Part shown: piece after piece, positions 16,189-25,528 of the stretch
How positions within the stretch are numbered: the stretch's first letter is position 1
Layout: each line of letters begins with the position of its first letter
Source of the DNA: Candidatus Thiodiazotropha sp. (ex Monitilora ramsayi)
GTDB lineage: Bacteria; Pseudomonadota; Gammaproteobacteria; Chromatiales; Chromatiaceae
Direction of reading: 5' to 3'
NCBI GenBank assembly: GCA_025655575.1
Contig: JAHXIP010000019.1
Span: forward strand, 1 to 64,000
DNA: 64,000 bases
The notes under the pieces: generated by a model
What the model saw: only the letters and a program-made list of their open reading frames with translations
Databases searched by the model: none
What the model was told of the DNA's origin: nothing
Program-made: the position numbers and the translations under genes

Positions 16189-17223
16189 TCAGCGCTTGGG
16201 TGGTCGCACCCAGTCCAGCACATGCAGGGGTTTGGTGGCGCGCATGATAAGCGCAAAACTGACCCGGTCGAAAGTGCGAAAGACCATCAGCACACCGGCC
16301 TCTTCCAGCGGTAGGGTGACGGTTTCGCCGCGGCCCTTGACGATGTCGCGGATCTCATTACCCCCTTGCAGGATCTCCAGCACGTGGCCGGGCTCCAGAC
16401 CGTCATTGGCGCCTTTGTTGAGGACCACTACATTATATTGGCCGATCTGTGAGACGCCGTTGAGTACGGATATGATACGGCCCTCAATATCGCCTTCAGG
16501 TGCGCGGGGTTGGAAGTTGGTCAGGGGCTCCTGTTCCTCCGCCTTGATCAGGCGATCTCCGATGATTGCCTCTAGGTCTGAACTGACGATTAGCAGCTTG
16601 GCCGGGTCGCCGGTGCGCTTCAGATCGGCATCGCCGATAAAGGCAGCCTCGTAGCCGAGAATCTCATCCGTGTCAGGATCTTTGTATGGCTTGCCGGGTC
16701 TGACAATGGTATGACGGGCCGGTTGATCCTCCATCACGCTACGGGCATAGAAAGAGATGCCAGCGCCACCGATGATATGGTCATCAAGGAAGTGAACAAT
16801 ATAGGGCGCCTGCTCCAGTTCTCCCTCTTCCATAACATAGGGTCGTGTGAGGAATTGGGCGATAGCATCGACCGGGATGGTCGGGATGGCGTCATCCAAC
16901 GGGGTCGCCCGGATCTGGGGCGAGAGTTTGTTTTTCCGGTTGAGCGACAAAATAGGCTGGCCGTCTCGGTAGGTGAGGACGATCTCGTCACCGGGATAGA
17001 TCAAATGGGGATTCTCGATCTGAGGGTTGACGAACCAGACTTCCGGCCAGAGCCAGGGATCACGCAGGAATAGGGCGGAGATATCCCACAGGGTGTCACC
17101 CTTGACCACGGTATAGCGCTCAGGATGCGATGGATTGAGTGCAACCGGTTCGGCGGCAATCACCCAGCAGGTGAGCAGCAGGCCGAGGATGAATCCGATG
17201 AGTTTGTTGTTAAGATATGGCAT
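16189..17223 (-). CDS. LysM-domain periplasmic protein
   Basis: 344 residues: signal peptide (cleavage near CWVIAAEP), then a single LysM repeat at about 36-85 (YTVVKGDTLWDISALFLRD...NPHLIYPGDEIVLTY), and a ~250-residue C-terminal region containing GRIISVLNGVSQIGQYNVVVLNKGANDGLEPGHVLEI, a beta-rich module. This architecture, encoded beside dprA and divergent from def, recurs in gammaproteobacteria. LysM binds peptidoglycan, so the protein probably sits in the periplasm on the wall. Its exact role is unknown. Confidence 0.85.
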   Translation of the reverse strand: MPYLNNKLIGFILGLLLTCWVIAAEPVALNPSHPERYTVVKGDTLWDISALFLRDPWLWPEVWFVNPQIENPHLIYPGDEIVLTYRDGQPILSLNRKNKLSPQIRATPLDDAIPTIPVDAIAQFLTRPYVMEEGELEQAPYIVHFLDDHIIGGAGISFYARSVMEDQPARHTIVRPGKPYKDPDTDEILGYEAAFIGDADLKRTGDPAKLLIVSSDLEAIIGDRLIKAEEQEPLTNFQPRAPEGDIEGRIISVLNGVSQIGQYNVVVLNKGANDGLEPGHVLEILQGGNEIRDIVKGRGETVTLPLEEAGVLMVFRTFDRVSFALIMRATKPLHVLDWVRPPKR

Positions 17224-17362
17224 AACGATTCCCTTGGATACGAAGCTGGTTTTGTCTTCGGCTAAGCTAAAGATGAACGCCGGAAATTGTCCCCAGATTC
17301 CAGTATGATCATAATGTTAGCGTAATTTCTTGCATTTGTACTATAGATTTTTGGAAAAACCG

Positions 17363-17896
17363 ATGGCGATTCTTGACATACTTCATTTTCCCGATCCACG
17401 ACTGCGCAATAAGGCGAAGCCTGTGGCAGAAGTCGATGACTCTATACGTCGGCTGATAGACGATATGCTTGAGACCATGTATGAGGCGCCGGGCATTGGT
17501 CTCGCTGCAACCCAGGTGAATGTGGCCAAACGGCTGGTGGTGATTGATCTTTCCGAAGACAAAAACGAGCCGCTTTGCCTGATCAATCCGGAGATCCTTG
17601 AAAAGGACGGCATTGAGCAGATGGAAGAGGGCTGTCTCTCTGTGCCCGGCATCTATGAAAAGGTGACACGGGCCAACCATATTCGCCTGCGAGCCCTTGA
17701 TCGGGAAGGTCGCCCCTTTGAGATGGAGGCTGAAGATCTGCTGGCCGTCTGCATTCAGCATGAACTGGATCACCTGGAGGGTAAGTTATTTGTTGATTAT
17801 CTCTCCAGCCTCAAGCGTCAGCGCATACGGAAAAAACTGGAAAAAGAGAACCGTCAGCAGACCGAAACGGCAACAGGTGCGCATCAGGTCATCTGA
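17363..17896 (+). CDS. def: Peptide deformylase
   Basis: 177 residues. All three metal-site motifs are intact: [16 protein letters not shown] (Cys ligand) and HELDHLEG (two His ligands and the catalytic Glu). It removes the formyl group from nascent N-terminal methionine using Fe2+. The ATG at 17363 ([14 protein letters not shown]) is chosen over an upstream frame start at 17330 because family members begin at this point. It precedes fmt, which makes the formyl-Met-tRNA substrate, with about 130 bases between. Confidence 0.95.
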   Translation: MAILDILHFPDPRLRNKAKPVAEVDDSIRRLIDDMLETMYEAPGIGLAATQVNVAKRLVVIDLSEDKNEPLCLINPEILEKDGIEQMEEGCLSVPGIYEKVTRANHIRLRALDREGRPFEMEAEDLLAVCIQHELDHLEGKLFVDYLSSLKRQRIRKKLEKENRQQTETATGAHQVI

Positions 17897-18028
17897 ATAC
17901 ACTTCGCCATGACGAGCTGTATTTGAGCCTCTTGCCTGCATCTTCTTCTCAGCGGCAGCAGGATTCTGAGACACGGTTCCCACTCCGGACAACTCTTACC
18001 AGAACAGCCATTTTCAGGAAATTGATTC

Positions 18029-18973
18029 ATGACAGCACCCCTGAGGATCATCTTTGCCGGCACACCGGACTTTGCCGCATCCGCATTATCCGCGCTACTC
18101 ACTACCGAGCACCAGGTGGTGGCGGCCTACACACAACCCGACCGGCCAGCGGGACGGGGGCGTAAACTGCAACCCAGCCCGGTAAAACAGCTGGCACTCG
18201 AGCATGGGATTGAGGTGCGCCAACCGGAGAAACTTAAAGATCCTGCGGACCAGTCGGCACTGGCTGACCTGAAGGCTGATCTCATGGTCGTAGTGGCCTA
18301 TGGGCTGCTGCTGCCCCAGGCCGTGCTCGATGCACCACGTCTGGGTTGTATCAACATTCATGCCTCCCTGTTGCCCCGCTGGCGTGGAGCAGCGCCCATA
18401 CAACGCGCTGTACTGGCCGGGGATAAGGAGAGTGGTGTGACCATCATGCAGATGGAGGCAGGTCTGGATACCGGGCCCATGCTGTATACGCTGAAAACAC
18501 CTATCGGCTCTGAAGATACCGGCGGCAGTCTGCACGATCGGCTTGCCGAAATGGGTGCCCGGGCGCTGCTGGATAGCTTGCCGGGTATTGCCGACGGGAG
18601 CCTGCATCCGGTGGTACAGGATGACAATCTGGCGAACTATGCCAAAAAGCTCGATAAGCAGGAGAGCCTGATCGACTGGTCGCAGCCGGCTGAGTCGATA
18701 GACCGGCAAGTCAGAGCCTTCAACCCCTGGCCGGTGGCGCAATGCCGTTTTGAGGACAAAATCATGCGTATCTGGCAGGCGACACCGATACAGGAGCAAG
18801 TGCCGGTAGATCTGGTGCCGGGCTCGGTGGTGAGCGCCGGTAAGTCAGGTATCGATGTGGTGACGGGCTCGGGTTTGTTACGTATCACCCAGCTGCAGAT
18901 GCCGGGAAAACGCGCCATGTCGGCCGCTGATTTTCTCAATGCGCATAGCGTGAATGGCATGGTGCTGAGCTGA
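18029..18973 (+). CDS. fmt: Methionyl-tRNA formyltransferase
   Basis: 314 residues: an N-terminal formyltransferase domain with IIFAGTPDFAA, the SLLPRWRGAAPIQRA active-site block preceded by INIHA (catalytic Asn and His), and GVTIMQMEAGLDTGPML, then a C-terminal OB-like tRNA-binding domain (SVVSAGKSGIDVVTGSGLLRITQLQ). It formylates initiator Met-tRNA from 10-formyl-THF. The stop overlaps the rsmB start by one base (TGATG), so def-fmt-rsmB behave as the usual translation-initiation cluster. Confidence 0.95.
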   Translation: MTAPLRIIFAGTPDFAASALSALLTTEHQVVAAYTQPDRPAGRGRKLQPSPVKQLALEHGIEVRQPEKLKDPADQSALADLKADLMVVVAYGLLLPQAVLDAPRLGCINIHASLLPRWRGAAPIQRAVLAGDKESGVTIMQMEAGLDTGPMLYTLKTPIGSEDTGGSLHDRLAEMGARALLDSLPGIADGSLHPVVQDDNLANYAKKLDKQESLIDWSQPAESIDRQVRAFNPWPVAQCRFEDKIMRIWQATPIQEQVPVDLVPGSVVSAGKSGIDVVTGSGLLRITQLQMPGKRAMSAADFLNAHSVNGMVLS

Positions 18974-20286
18974 TGAGTCGTCAGAACCCTGATCCCAGGG
19001 TCGCCGCCGCCCGGATAGTGAATGGCGTGTTCTCTGGTCGCTCTCTGTCTGATTTGATACCGCAGCACCTCTCCGGCATTGATGATGTGCGAAATCGCAG
19101 TTTGGCGCAGGAGTTGAGTTACGGCAGCCTGCGATACTATCCGCGATTGCATGCTCTGATCGGCCGCCTGCTGCAAAAACCGCTGAAGGCAAAGGATGGA
19201 GATATCGAAGCACTGTTACTGATCGGTGCATATCAACTGCTCTATCTGCGTGTGGCCGACCATGCTGCAGTAAATGAGACGGCGGGTGCGGCAAAAAAAC
19301 TGGGGAAACGGTGGGCGGTTGGCCTGATAAACGGTGTGTTGCGCCGACTTCAGCGAGAGCAGGAGCAGCTGCTGGCCGGATTGGAATCCGATCAAGAGGC
19401 GCGCCATGCCATGCCGGGTTGGCTGTTGGGCGAACTGCAGGCCCGCTGGCCTGACAACTGGGAGCAGCGAGTATCCGCACTGAATGAGCGCCCGCCCATG
19501 ACATTGCGAGTCAACCGGCTGCTGACCACACGAGAAGCCTATCTCAAGCTGCTGGATGCCGAGGGGATTCAAGCCAAAGCAAACACTACCGTACCCATGG
19601 GTGTGGATCTTGAACGGCCGGTGGACGTGGAGCTTCTGCCGGGGTTTGCCGCAGGGATGGTGTCAGTACAGGATGGGGCGGCACAGTTGGCAGCTGGATT
19701 GCTGTCTCTCTCTCCCGGTCAGCATGTCCTGGATGCCTGTGCGGCACCGGGAGGCAAGACGAGTCATCTGTTAGAGACTGAGCCCGGGATTCAATTAACG
19801 GCTATGGATGTCGATGAAGCACGGCTATTGCGGGTAACGGAGAATCTCAATCGCCTGAAGCTGCAGGCGGATCTGCAACAAGGCGATGCAGCCGAGCCCA
19901 AGGGCGCTTGGTCGGAGCAGGATTACGATAGGATCCTGCTCGATGTGCCCTGCTCGGCCACGGGTGTGATTCGGCGCCACCCCGACATCAAGTATTTACG
20001 TCGTGAATCGGATATCGTTGCCCTGGCAGACCTGCAACAGCGTATTCTCGAAGCCATCTGGCCACTGCTTAAGCCGGGTGGTTTGATGCTGTACGCCACC
20101 TGCTCGATACTGGAGAAGGAGAACGAAGCCCAGCTCAGGCCATTTCTCTCGCAACACACGGACGCACAAGAAAAGCCGATTGAGGCAGAGTGGGGAGAAG
20201 CGAGGGCCGTCGGTCGACAGATCCCTCCCGGTGAGGCCGGGCTTGATGGTTTTTATTACGCGCTGGTGGAGAAAAGCGTCGTATGA
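18973..20286 (+). CDS. rsmB: 16S rRNA (cytosine-967-C5)-methyltransferase
   Basis: 437 residues. An N-terminal NusB-like RNA-binding domain (about 1-140) is followed by a Rossmann methyltransferase. Visible motifs are DACAAPGGKTSHLLE (AdoMet binding), LDVPCSATGVIRRHPD, and the catalytic cysteine in LYATCSILEKENE. It makes m5C967 in 16S rRNA. It overlaps fmt by one base and the next gene by four, so the string is one operon reaching into ntrYX. Confidence 0.94.
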   Translation: MSRQNPDPRVAAARIVNGVFSGRSLSDLIPQHLSGIDDVRNRSLAQELSYGSLRYYPRLHALIGRLLQKPLKAKDGDIEALLLIGAYQLLYLRVADHAAVNETAGAAKKLGKRWAVGLINGVLRRLQREQEQLLAGLESDQEARHAMPGWLLGELQARWPDNWEQRVSALNERPPMTLRVNRLLTTREAYLKLLDAEGIQAKANTTVPMGVDLERPVDVELLPGFAAGMVSVQDGAAQLAAGLLSLSPGQHVLDACAAPGGKTSHLLETEPGIQLTAMDVDEARLLRVTENLNRLKLQADLQQGDAAEPKGAWSEQDYDRILLDVPCSATGVIRRHPDIKYLRRESDIVALADLQQRILEAIWPLLKPGGLMLYATCSILEKENEAQLRPFLSQHTDAQEKPIEAEWGEARAVGRQIPPGEAGLDGFYYALVEKSVV

Positions 20287-20831
20287 AATACAAGATCCTC
20301 AGTCTACTGATACTGTTGGCTTGGCTGGGCAGTGCATCAGCAGCAACATTCATGGTGAATGATGTGGTGATCACGGAGCAGAATGAGGCTTATCGGCTCA
20401 ACGCCCGCATTGACTACCGATTGACACAAGAGGTGCAGGAAGCCCTGAGTAACGGGGTGCCACTGACCTTGCGGGTGGAGTTGGTTGTGGGGAAGATTTG
20501 GCGCAGTTTCTGGGAGCAGAACCCACTTTCACGTACGCTCAGATTCCAGATCCGCTATCATGCGTTGACGGAACTCTATCGGGTGGTGGACATGCAGACA
20601 GGGGAGGAACAGAGCTTCGTGACCCAGGACGCCGCACTCTATGCCTTGGGCGAGATCGGTGACATGTTGTTGGTGTCACGTTCGGCGTTGATGCCGGGCG
20701 AGACCTATCAATTGCATCTTCGGGCTGACCTCGAGATTGAGTCGTTACCATTGCCCCTGCAGCCATTGGCTTATCTGGGTCGTGGTTGGAGACTGACTAC
20801 CGGGTGGACACGATGGCCGCTTCAACCCTGA
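20283..20831 (+). CDS. DUF4390 periplasmic protein
   Basis: 182 residues with a clear signal peptide (MKYKILSLLILLAWLGSASAA) and a single beta-rich domain with arginine and aromatic residues (IDYRLTQEVQEALSNGVPLTLRVELVVG), typical of DUF4390. The family is usually encoded, as here, between rsmB and an NtrY-like kinase gene. A periplasmic accessory or signal-sensing role linked to the kinase is an inference from that layout. It overlaps both neighbours, so expression is coupled. Confidence 0.82.
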   Translation: MKYKILSLLILLAWLGSASAATFMVNDVVITEQNEAYRLNARIDYRLTQEVQEALSNGVPLTLRVELVVGKIWRSFWEQNPLSRTLRFQIRYHALTELYRVVDMQTGEEQSFVTQDAALYALGEIGDMLLVSRSALMPGETYQLHLRADLEIESLPLPLQPLAYLGRGWRLTTGWTRWPLQP

Positions 20832-22987
20832 GTCGCCTGCGTATTGGCGGATTTTCCGTCGCACTGCTGCTGATCCTTCTGTTGGTGACCCTGCACTTGA
20901 TGAGCAGTGCTGTGCAGAACTCAGCAGAGCTTAGCCGCTATTTTGTACCCCTCTTAGTGATTAACCTGGCCGGTATGGTGATCCTCATCGGGATGATCAC
21001 CTACAATTCTGTTCGGCTTATTCGGCAGTACCTGCGTCAAAGTGCCGGTTCCCGGCTGACCCTGCGGATGTTACTGATCTTCATTGTCATCTCGCTCACC
21101 CCTGTGGGGGTCGTCTACTACTACTCCTTCAGTTTTCTGCAGGGTGGTATCGACAGTTGGTTCGATGTACAGATTGATCAGGCGATGGAAGATGCCCGGG
21201 AGTTGGGTCAAGCCTCGCTGGATCTGAACAAGCGGCTCTGGTTGAAATACACAGAGCAGCAACTCTTGAGTATCACAGATGCTTCTGAATCGGCCCTCTC
21301 TCTCTCGATTGCTGAGTTGCGTCAGCAGTCCGGTGCACTGGAGCTGTCCCTGAGTGACCCATTCGGCCAGATCATTGCTTATTCCAATGCCGTGGCCTCG
21401 GAGTTGGCGCCGGCCAAGCCCGACGATTTCATCATGCAGCAGTTGCGTGAAAGTAACAGTTATGTGGGGCTGGTGAGAGAGAAGGATGAGTTGATGATTC
21501 GGGTGGCGGTGGCGGACCCACTGGGCCGGCCCTATATCATCCAGGGCCTCTATCCCGCTTCAGAGCGTGTGAGCGCTTTATCCGAGAAGCTGGAACTTGC
21601 CTATAACCGCTATAAGGAACTCTCCTTTCTCCGTCAGTCATTGAAGCGCAATTTCTCGCTGACGCTCTTCATGGTACTCATGTTTGCCATTCTATCTGCG
21701 GTATGGGCCGCCTTCTTCTCGGCGCGGCGCATGGTGGCGCCGATTACCAACATTGCGGCTGGTACCCGTGCTGTGGCCGAGGGTAATTACGATCGGCAGT
21801 TACCGGTACCAAGAGCCAAAGATGAGTTGGCTTTTCTGGTTACCTCATTCAATGCCATGACGCGCCGTATTGGCCAGGCGCGGGATCAGGCCTCTCGCAG
21901 CCAGCGAGAGGTGGAAGGGCAGCGTGCTTATCTGGAAACGGTATTGGGGCGGCTCTCATCCGGCGTGTTGACCTTTGATGAGGCGCATCGGCTGCGGACT
22001 ACCAATCCGGCGGCGGAGAAGATTCTCGGCACCAATCTACAGCGGGTTATTGGTTCTCCAGTTCAGTCTTTGGCCCTCGTCTCGCCGGTGTTACGGCAGT
22101 TTGTGGAGGGCTTACAGGACCCGTTGCTGGAGTTCCAGGAAGAGTGGCGCGGTGAACTGACTCTGTTCGGTGGCGAGGGGCGCAAGGTGCTGATCTGTCG
22201 CAGTACTCCATTCTCCCAGCTCGACGGACCCAAAGGGCATATCGTGTTGTTCGATGATGTCACCGCATTGATTCGTGCACAACGAGATGCGGCCTGGGGC
22301 GAAGTGGCGCGGCGGTTGGCCCATGAGATCAAAAATCCGTTAACGCCGATCCAGCTGTCGGCAGAACGGTTACGGCATAAATTTCTCAAGCGTATGCCGG
22401 AGAAGGATGCCGAGTTGCTTGAACGTGCCACCCACACCATCGTGCAGCAGGTGGAAGCGATGAAGACCATGGTCAACGATTTTTCCGAGTACGCCCGACC
22501 GCCGCAGATGGAGGTCAAGCCCCTGCAACTCGACAAACTGATCGCGGAGGTGGTCGACCTGTATCGCGGCAACAAGGAGGTTAAGTTCAATATAGAACTG
22601 ACGGCAGGCGCCGCTCGTGTCGAGGCGGATTCGCTGCGGGTTCGTCAGGTCGTGCATAATCTGATGAAGAATGCCATTGAGGCCATGGAGGGTCAGAAAG
22701 CGGCAGAACTCTCAGTGATCACCAAGGTATTGCAGCGTGATGACCATCCTTACTATGAAATGAGAGTGCAGGACAACGGTCCGGGATTCAACGAGACTAT
22801 GGTGCAGCATCTGTTCGAGCCTTACGTGACCTCGAAACCCAAGGGAACAGGGCTTGGCCTGGCCATCGTTAAGAAAATCGTCGAGGAGCATGCCGGAATT
22901 ATCTGGGCGGAAAACTGTGATAAGGGTGCCTGTATGGTGATGCATCTGCCCATGTTGCTGGATCTCGAAGAGGAGAGTGAAGTATGA
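20813..22987 (+). CDS. NtrY-like membrane sensor histidine kinase
   Basis: About 724 residues from an ATG at 20813 (MAASTLSRL, with GGGTGG upstream); a TTG nine codons earlier is less likely. Three N-terminal transmembrane segments lie within the first ~105 residues, a periplasmic sensor region runs to about 275, and a fourth membrane helix follows (FMVLMFAILSAVWAAFFS). Then come HAMP (RRMVAPITNIAAGTRAVAEG), PAS, HisKA with phosphoacceptor His in RRLAHEIKNPLTPIQ, and HATPase with NLMKNAIEAM, VQDNGPG and GTGLGLAIVKK. All catalytic boxes are present. The next gene is its response regulator, overlapping by four bases. In NtrYX systems the pair responds to nitrogen or redox status; the signal here is unknown. 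Confidence 0.88.
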   Translation: MAASTLSRLRIGGFSVALLLILLLVTLHLMSSAVQNSAELSRYFVPLLVINLAGMVILIGMITYNSVRLIRQYLRQSAGSRLTLRMLLIFIVISLTPVGVVYYYSFSFLQGGIDSWFDVQIDQAMEDARELGQASLDLNKRLWLKYTEQQLLSITDASESALSLSIAELRQQSGALELSLSDPFGQIIAYSNAVASELAPAKPDDFIMQQLRESNSYVGLVREKDELMIRVAVADPLGRPYIIQGLYPASERVSALSEKLELAYNRYKELSFLRQSLKRNFSLTLFMVLMFAILSAVWAAFFSARRMVAPITNIAAGTRAVAEGNYDRQLPVPRAKDELAFLVTSFNAMTRRIGQARDQASRSQREVEGQRAYLETVLGRLSSGVLTFDEAHRLRTTNPAAEKILGTNLQRVIGSPVQSLALVSPVLRQFVEGLQDPLLEFQEEWRGELTLFGGEGRKVLICRSTPFSQLDGPKGHIVLFDDVTALIRAQRDAAWGEVARRLAHEIKNPLTPIQLSAERLRHKFLKRMPEKDAELLERATHTIVQQVEAMKTMVNDFSEYARPPQMEVKPLQLDKLIAEVVDLYRGNKEVKFNIELTAGAARVEADSLRVRQVVHNLMKNAIEAMEGQKAAELSVITKVLQRDDHPYYEMRVQDNGPGFNETMVQHLFEPYVTSKPKGTGLGLAIVKKIVEEHAGIIWAENCDKGACMVMHLPMLLDLEEESEV

Positions 22988-24354
22988 GTGGCGCCTATAT
23001 TCTGGTTGTCGATGACGAGCCGGAAATACGCAATCTGGTTAAGGAGATCCTAGAGGACGAGGACTACGAAGTGGCCATGGCCGCCGATGGCCAGTCGGCG
23101 CGCAAGGCCCTGCGTGACCGTCGTCCGGAGCTGATTCTGCTGGATATCTGGATGCCCGATGTGGATGGGATCACGCTGCTCAAGGAGTGGGGTGAGGAGG
23201 AGGGGCTGCCCTGTCCGGTGATTATGATGTCGGGACACGGCACGGTCGAAACTGCCGTGGAGGCAACCCGCCTGGGTGCCTATGATTTTCTCGAAAAGCC
23301 CCTCTCCCTCGCCAAGCTGCTGCTGACAGTTGAGCGCTCACTCGAAGCGGAGCAGTTGAAGCAGGAGAACGTCGGCCTTAAACGGCACAATCACGTTATC
23401 CATGAACCTACCGGTAAGAGTCCGGTCATGCAGCGGCTGCGGGAGCAGGTCAAACGCATTGCCCAGCACGATACCTGGGTGCTGGTGACCGGTGAGCCCG
23501 GTAGCGGCCGGGAGACCCTGGCGCGGTATCTGCACGCCCAGAGCGTGCGTCGTGAGCGTCCTTTTGTCGAGGTCAACGTCAGTGCGATCGTTAAAGCCAA
23601 TGCGGCTGCAGAGCTTTTCGGGCAAGAGGTAGACGGACGCATCCACTACGGCAGGCTTGAACAGGCCATGGGTGGCACCCTGTTTCTCGACGAAGTGGCC
23701 GATATGGACCTGGAGGCCCAGGCGCAACTGGTCGGTGCCCTGGATACCGGCAGCTTCCTGCGGGTGGGCGGCAGCGACCCGGTCAGTATCGACGTACGGA
23801 TCATCGCGGCCACGAAACATAATCTTGAGGAGGCTGTACAGGAGGGTAAGTTTCGTGAAGATCTCTTTTACCACCTGAATGTGGTACCTCTGCATGTACC
23901 GCCGCTACGCGACCATGCTGAGGATGTGCCGGAGCTGCTCAACTTCTATGTCGACTGGTTCGTGACCCACGAGAAATTACCCTATCGGCACTTTGCGGTG
24001 GGAGCACAAAATAAGCTGCGCAACCATCCTTGGCTTGGCAATGTGCGGGAATTGAAGAATCTGGTACAGCGTCTGCTGATCCTTGAAGCAGGTCCTGAAA
24101 TCGTCCAGGAAGAGATTGAGGCGACACTGGGTGCGCCGGATGTGAGAGCGTCCGCAGGGGGTTTGGATTCGATGATCTCCTTTGACCAGCCCCTGCGTCA
24201 GGCCAGAGAGGCCTTCGAAAAGGTCTACCTTGAATACCAGCTGCACCAGCACGAAGGCAATATTTCTCGCATGGCAAAGGCGGTGGGTATGGAGCGAACC
24301 CATCTCTACCGTAAACTCAAGTCCCTGGAGATTGAGTTTAAAGACAAGCGGTAA
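22984..24354 (+). CDS. NtrX-like response regulator with degenerate sigma-54 activator module
   Basis: 456 residues. The receiver is intact (VVDDEPEIRN, phosphoacceptor Asp in LLDIWMPDVDG, Lys in LEKPLSLAKL). The AAA+ domain is altered: Walker A reads TGEPGSGRETLARYL, with Arg in place of the catalytic Lys, and where the sigma-54-contacting GAFTGA loop belongs the chain reads LFGQEVDGRIHYGRLEQAMGG. Walker B (GGTLFLDEVADM) and the arginine-finger region (GKFREDLFYHLNVV) remain. A Fis-type HTH closes the protein (ISRMAKAVGMERTHLYRKLK). It can probably bind DNA but should not open sigma-54 promoters in the standard way. It is the last gene of the operon begun by def-fmt-rsmB. Confidence 0.88.
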   Translation: MSGAYILVVDDEPEIRNLVKEILEDEDYEVAMAADGQSARKALRDRRPELILLDIWMPDVDGITLLKEWGEEEGLPCPVIMMSGHGTVETAVEATRLGAYDFLEKPLSLAKLLLTVERSLEAEQLKQENVGLKRHNHVIHEPTGKSPVMQRLREQVKRIAQHDTWVLVTGEPGSGRETLARYLHAQSVRRERPFVEVNVSAIVKANAAAELFGQEVDGRIHYGRLEQAMGGTLFLDEVADMDLEAQAQLVGALDTGSFLRVGGSDPVSIDVRIIAATKHNLEEAVQEGKFREDLFYHLNVVPLHVPPLRDHAEDVPELLNFYVDWFVTHEKLPYRHFAVGAQNKLRNHPWLGNVRELKNLVQRLLILEAGPEIVQEEIEATLGAPDVRASAGGLDSMISFDQPLRQAREAFEKVYLEYQLHQHEGNISRMAKAVGMERTHLYRKLKSLEIEFKDKR

Positions 24355-24636
24355 TTCAAATTAAAAAAACTTTAGTTGAAACACTCCACGCATGAATGGA
24401 AACCAACGCAATTAATCTGACAATGTAGTGAGTAGGTCAGTCGCGCCATTGCGCATCGTAGTGTTTTTCAATGAAAGGTGAACCTTTTTGGGATATCAGC
24501 CCTTCCGATCAAAATTGAGGCTGACTCCAAACTAAAGGAAGGCGGATTGAAAATAATCATTTGTTTTCGTAATTGCCGCGGTCCTCATTTTTTGCTTTTG
24601 CCAAAAGCGCAGTGTGGTAATGGATGGTGGTGACGA
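24355..24636. other. Intergenic region after ntrX
   Basis: About 280 AT-rich bases. A 23-codon frame from a TTG at 24550 follows AAGGAAGGCGGA, but nothing else supports it. No convincing terminator or promoter was seen. Confidence 0.4.
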
Positions 24637-24939
24637 ATGAAAATATACTGGGTTATAAAATCAATCCCAGAATATGAGAATACTGACAAGGCATTGATAA
24701 AGAAAACATGGATGCCTAGTTATTGGAAAACATATCGCCACTGGCAGCAGTGGGTAATAGCAATTTTGTCGGTTTCTATGCTTCTGTACTTGCTTGCGCA
24801 TCCAAGAGAGCCAATGTGGCCTTTTCAAATAGTTGGCCTATCTTTAGTGTGTATAGTCTGGTTTGTATGGAGTCAGGTTTCCATTTCCCTAGCAAGGCCA
24901 TATATCAGAGAGATGCTGAAGCATGAACGCAACAGTTGA
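24637..24939 (+). CDS. Small membrane protein, unknown
   Basis: 100 residues, MKIYWVIKSIPEYENTDKAL at the start, followed by two hydrophobic helices at about 35-52 (WVIAILSVSMLLYLLA) and 61-80 (IVGLSLVCIVWFVW) and a charged C-terminal end. No family is recognised. It overlaps the next gene by four bases (TTGA), so the two probably form one unit of two membrane proteins. The DNA is AT-richer than the core genes on either side. Confidence 0.55.
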   Translation: MKIYWVIKSIPEYENTDKALIKKTWMPSYWKTYRHWQQWVIAILSVSMLLYLLAHPREPMWPFQIVGLSLVCIVWFVWSQVSISLARPYIREMLKHERNS

Positions 24940-25421
24940 TAAGACTGTTTTACCCGGCTTTCATAATATTTGCTTATACCTCGCTACACTCTTTGCCTCC
25001 GATAAATTACGGCGTTAGGTATTGGTGGGGAGGAAACATGAACTGGAATGTAGGAGGATGGTTCGGCGGGCAGGTCGGAGCAACGGCATGGATATTAGTG
25101 GCGGCCGTACTCACAGCGATGCGAGATTTGTCCATTGGTATGGTCGTGCTCCTGTTGTTCCTTGTTCCAAATGTCATTGGCCTCATGCTATGGGCAAGTC
25201 GTAAGTTCTCGTGCTATGCGTCAACACAAATCGTTATCGGAGTCTCCGGCGTGTGTGGTCTTGCAACTGTCTATGTGCTGGAGCGTGCTAACGCCTGGAT
25301 GCAGATACAAACCGGAGGCCAGGTCTCTGCTCAGTCAAGCTACTGGATTATCGGCCTGGTTTTTGGAGGTCTCATGATCATGTTCTACCTCCTATTTGGG
25401 CGAGGCAGCAAAGCGCCATAG
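24936..25421 (+). CDS. Membrane protein, unknown
   Basis: 161 residues from a TTG start that overlaps the preceding stop. Four hydrophobic spans are visible: near the N-terminus (LFYPAFIIFAYTSL), about 47-80 (ATAWILVAAVLTA and MVVLLLFLVPNVIGLML), 95-110 (IVIGVSGVCGLATVYVL) and 133-153 (YWIIGLVFGGLMIMFYLLFG). The Gly/Trp-rich stretch RYWWGGNMNWNVGGWFGGQVG before the second span is unusual. No family recognised; it probably works with its upstream neighbour. Confidence 0.55.
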   Translation: MIRLFYPAFIIFAYTSLHSLPPINYGVRYWWGGNMNWNVGGWFGGQVGATAWILVAAVLTAMRDLSIGMVVLLLFLVPNVIGLMLWASRKFSCYASTQIVIGVSGVCGLATVYVLERANAWMQIQTGGQVSAQSSYWIIGLVFGGLMIMFYLLFGRGSKAP

Positions 25422-25528
25422 CTGGAACAAACAATTGAACTCGGATTTTCGCGCAATCATGTCTACGCTGGTTAGCTAAACGTTAGCGTATACAAGCAGG
25501 GGTGGAATAACATGGTGTCAGAGCGAAT

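Noticed and set aside
24550..24621. 23-codon frame after a Shine-Dalgarno-like AAGGAAGGCGGA
   Set aside because: Too short, with no recognisable product or conserved leader-peptide pattern.
25440..25500. Possible attC-like site (AAACGTTAGCG) after the membrane-protein pair
   Set aside because: Only one heptamer-like end is visible, with no complementary partner or inner arms.
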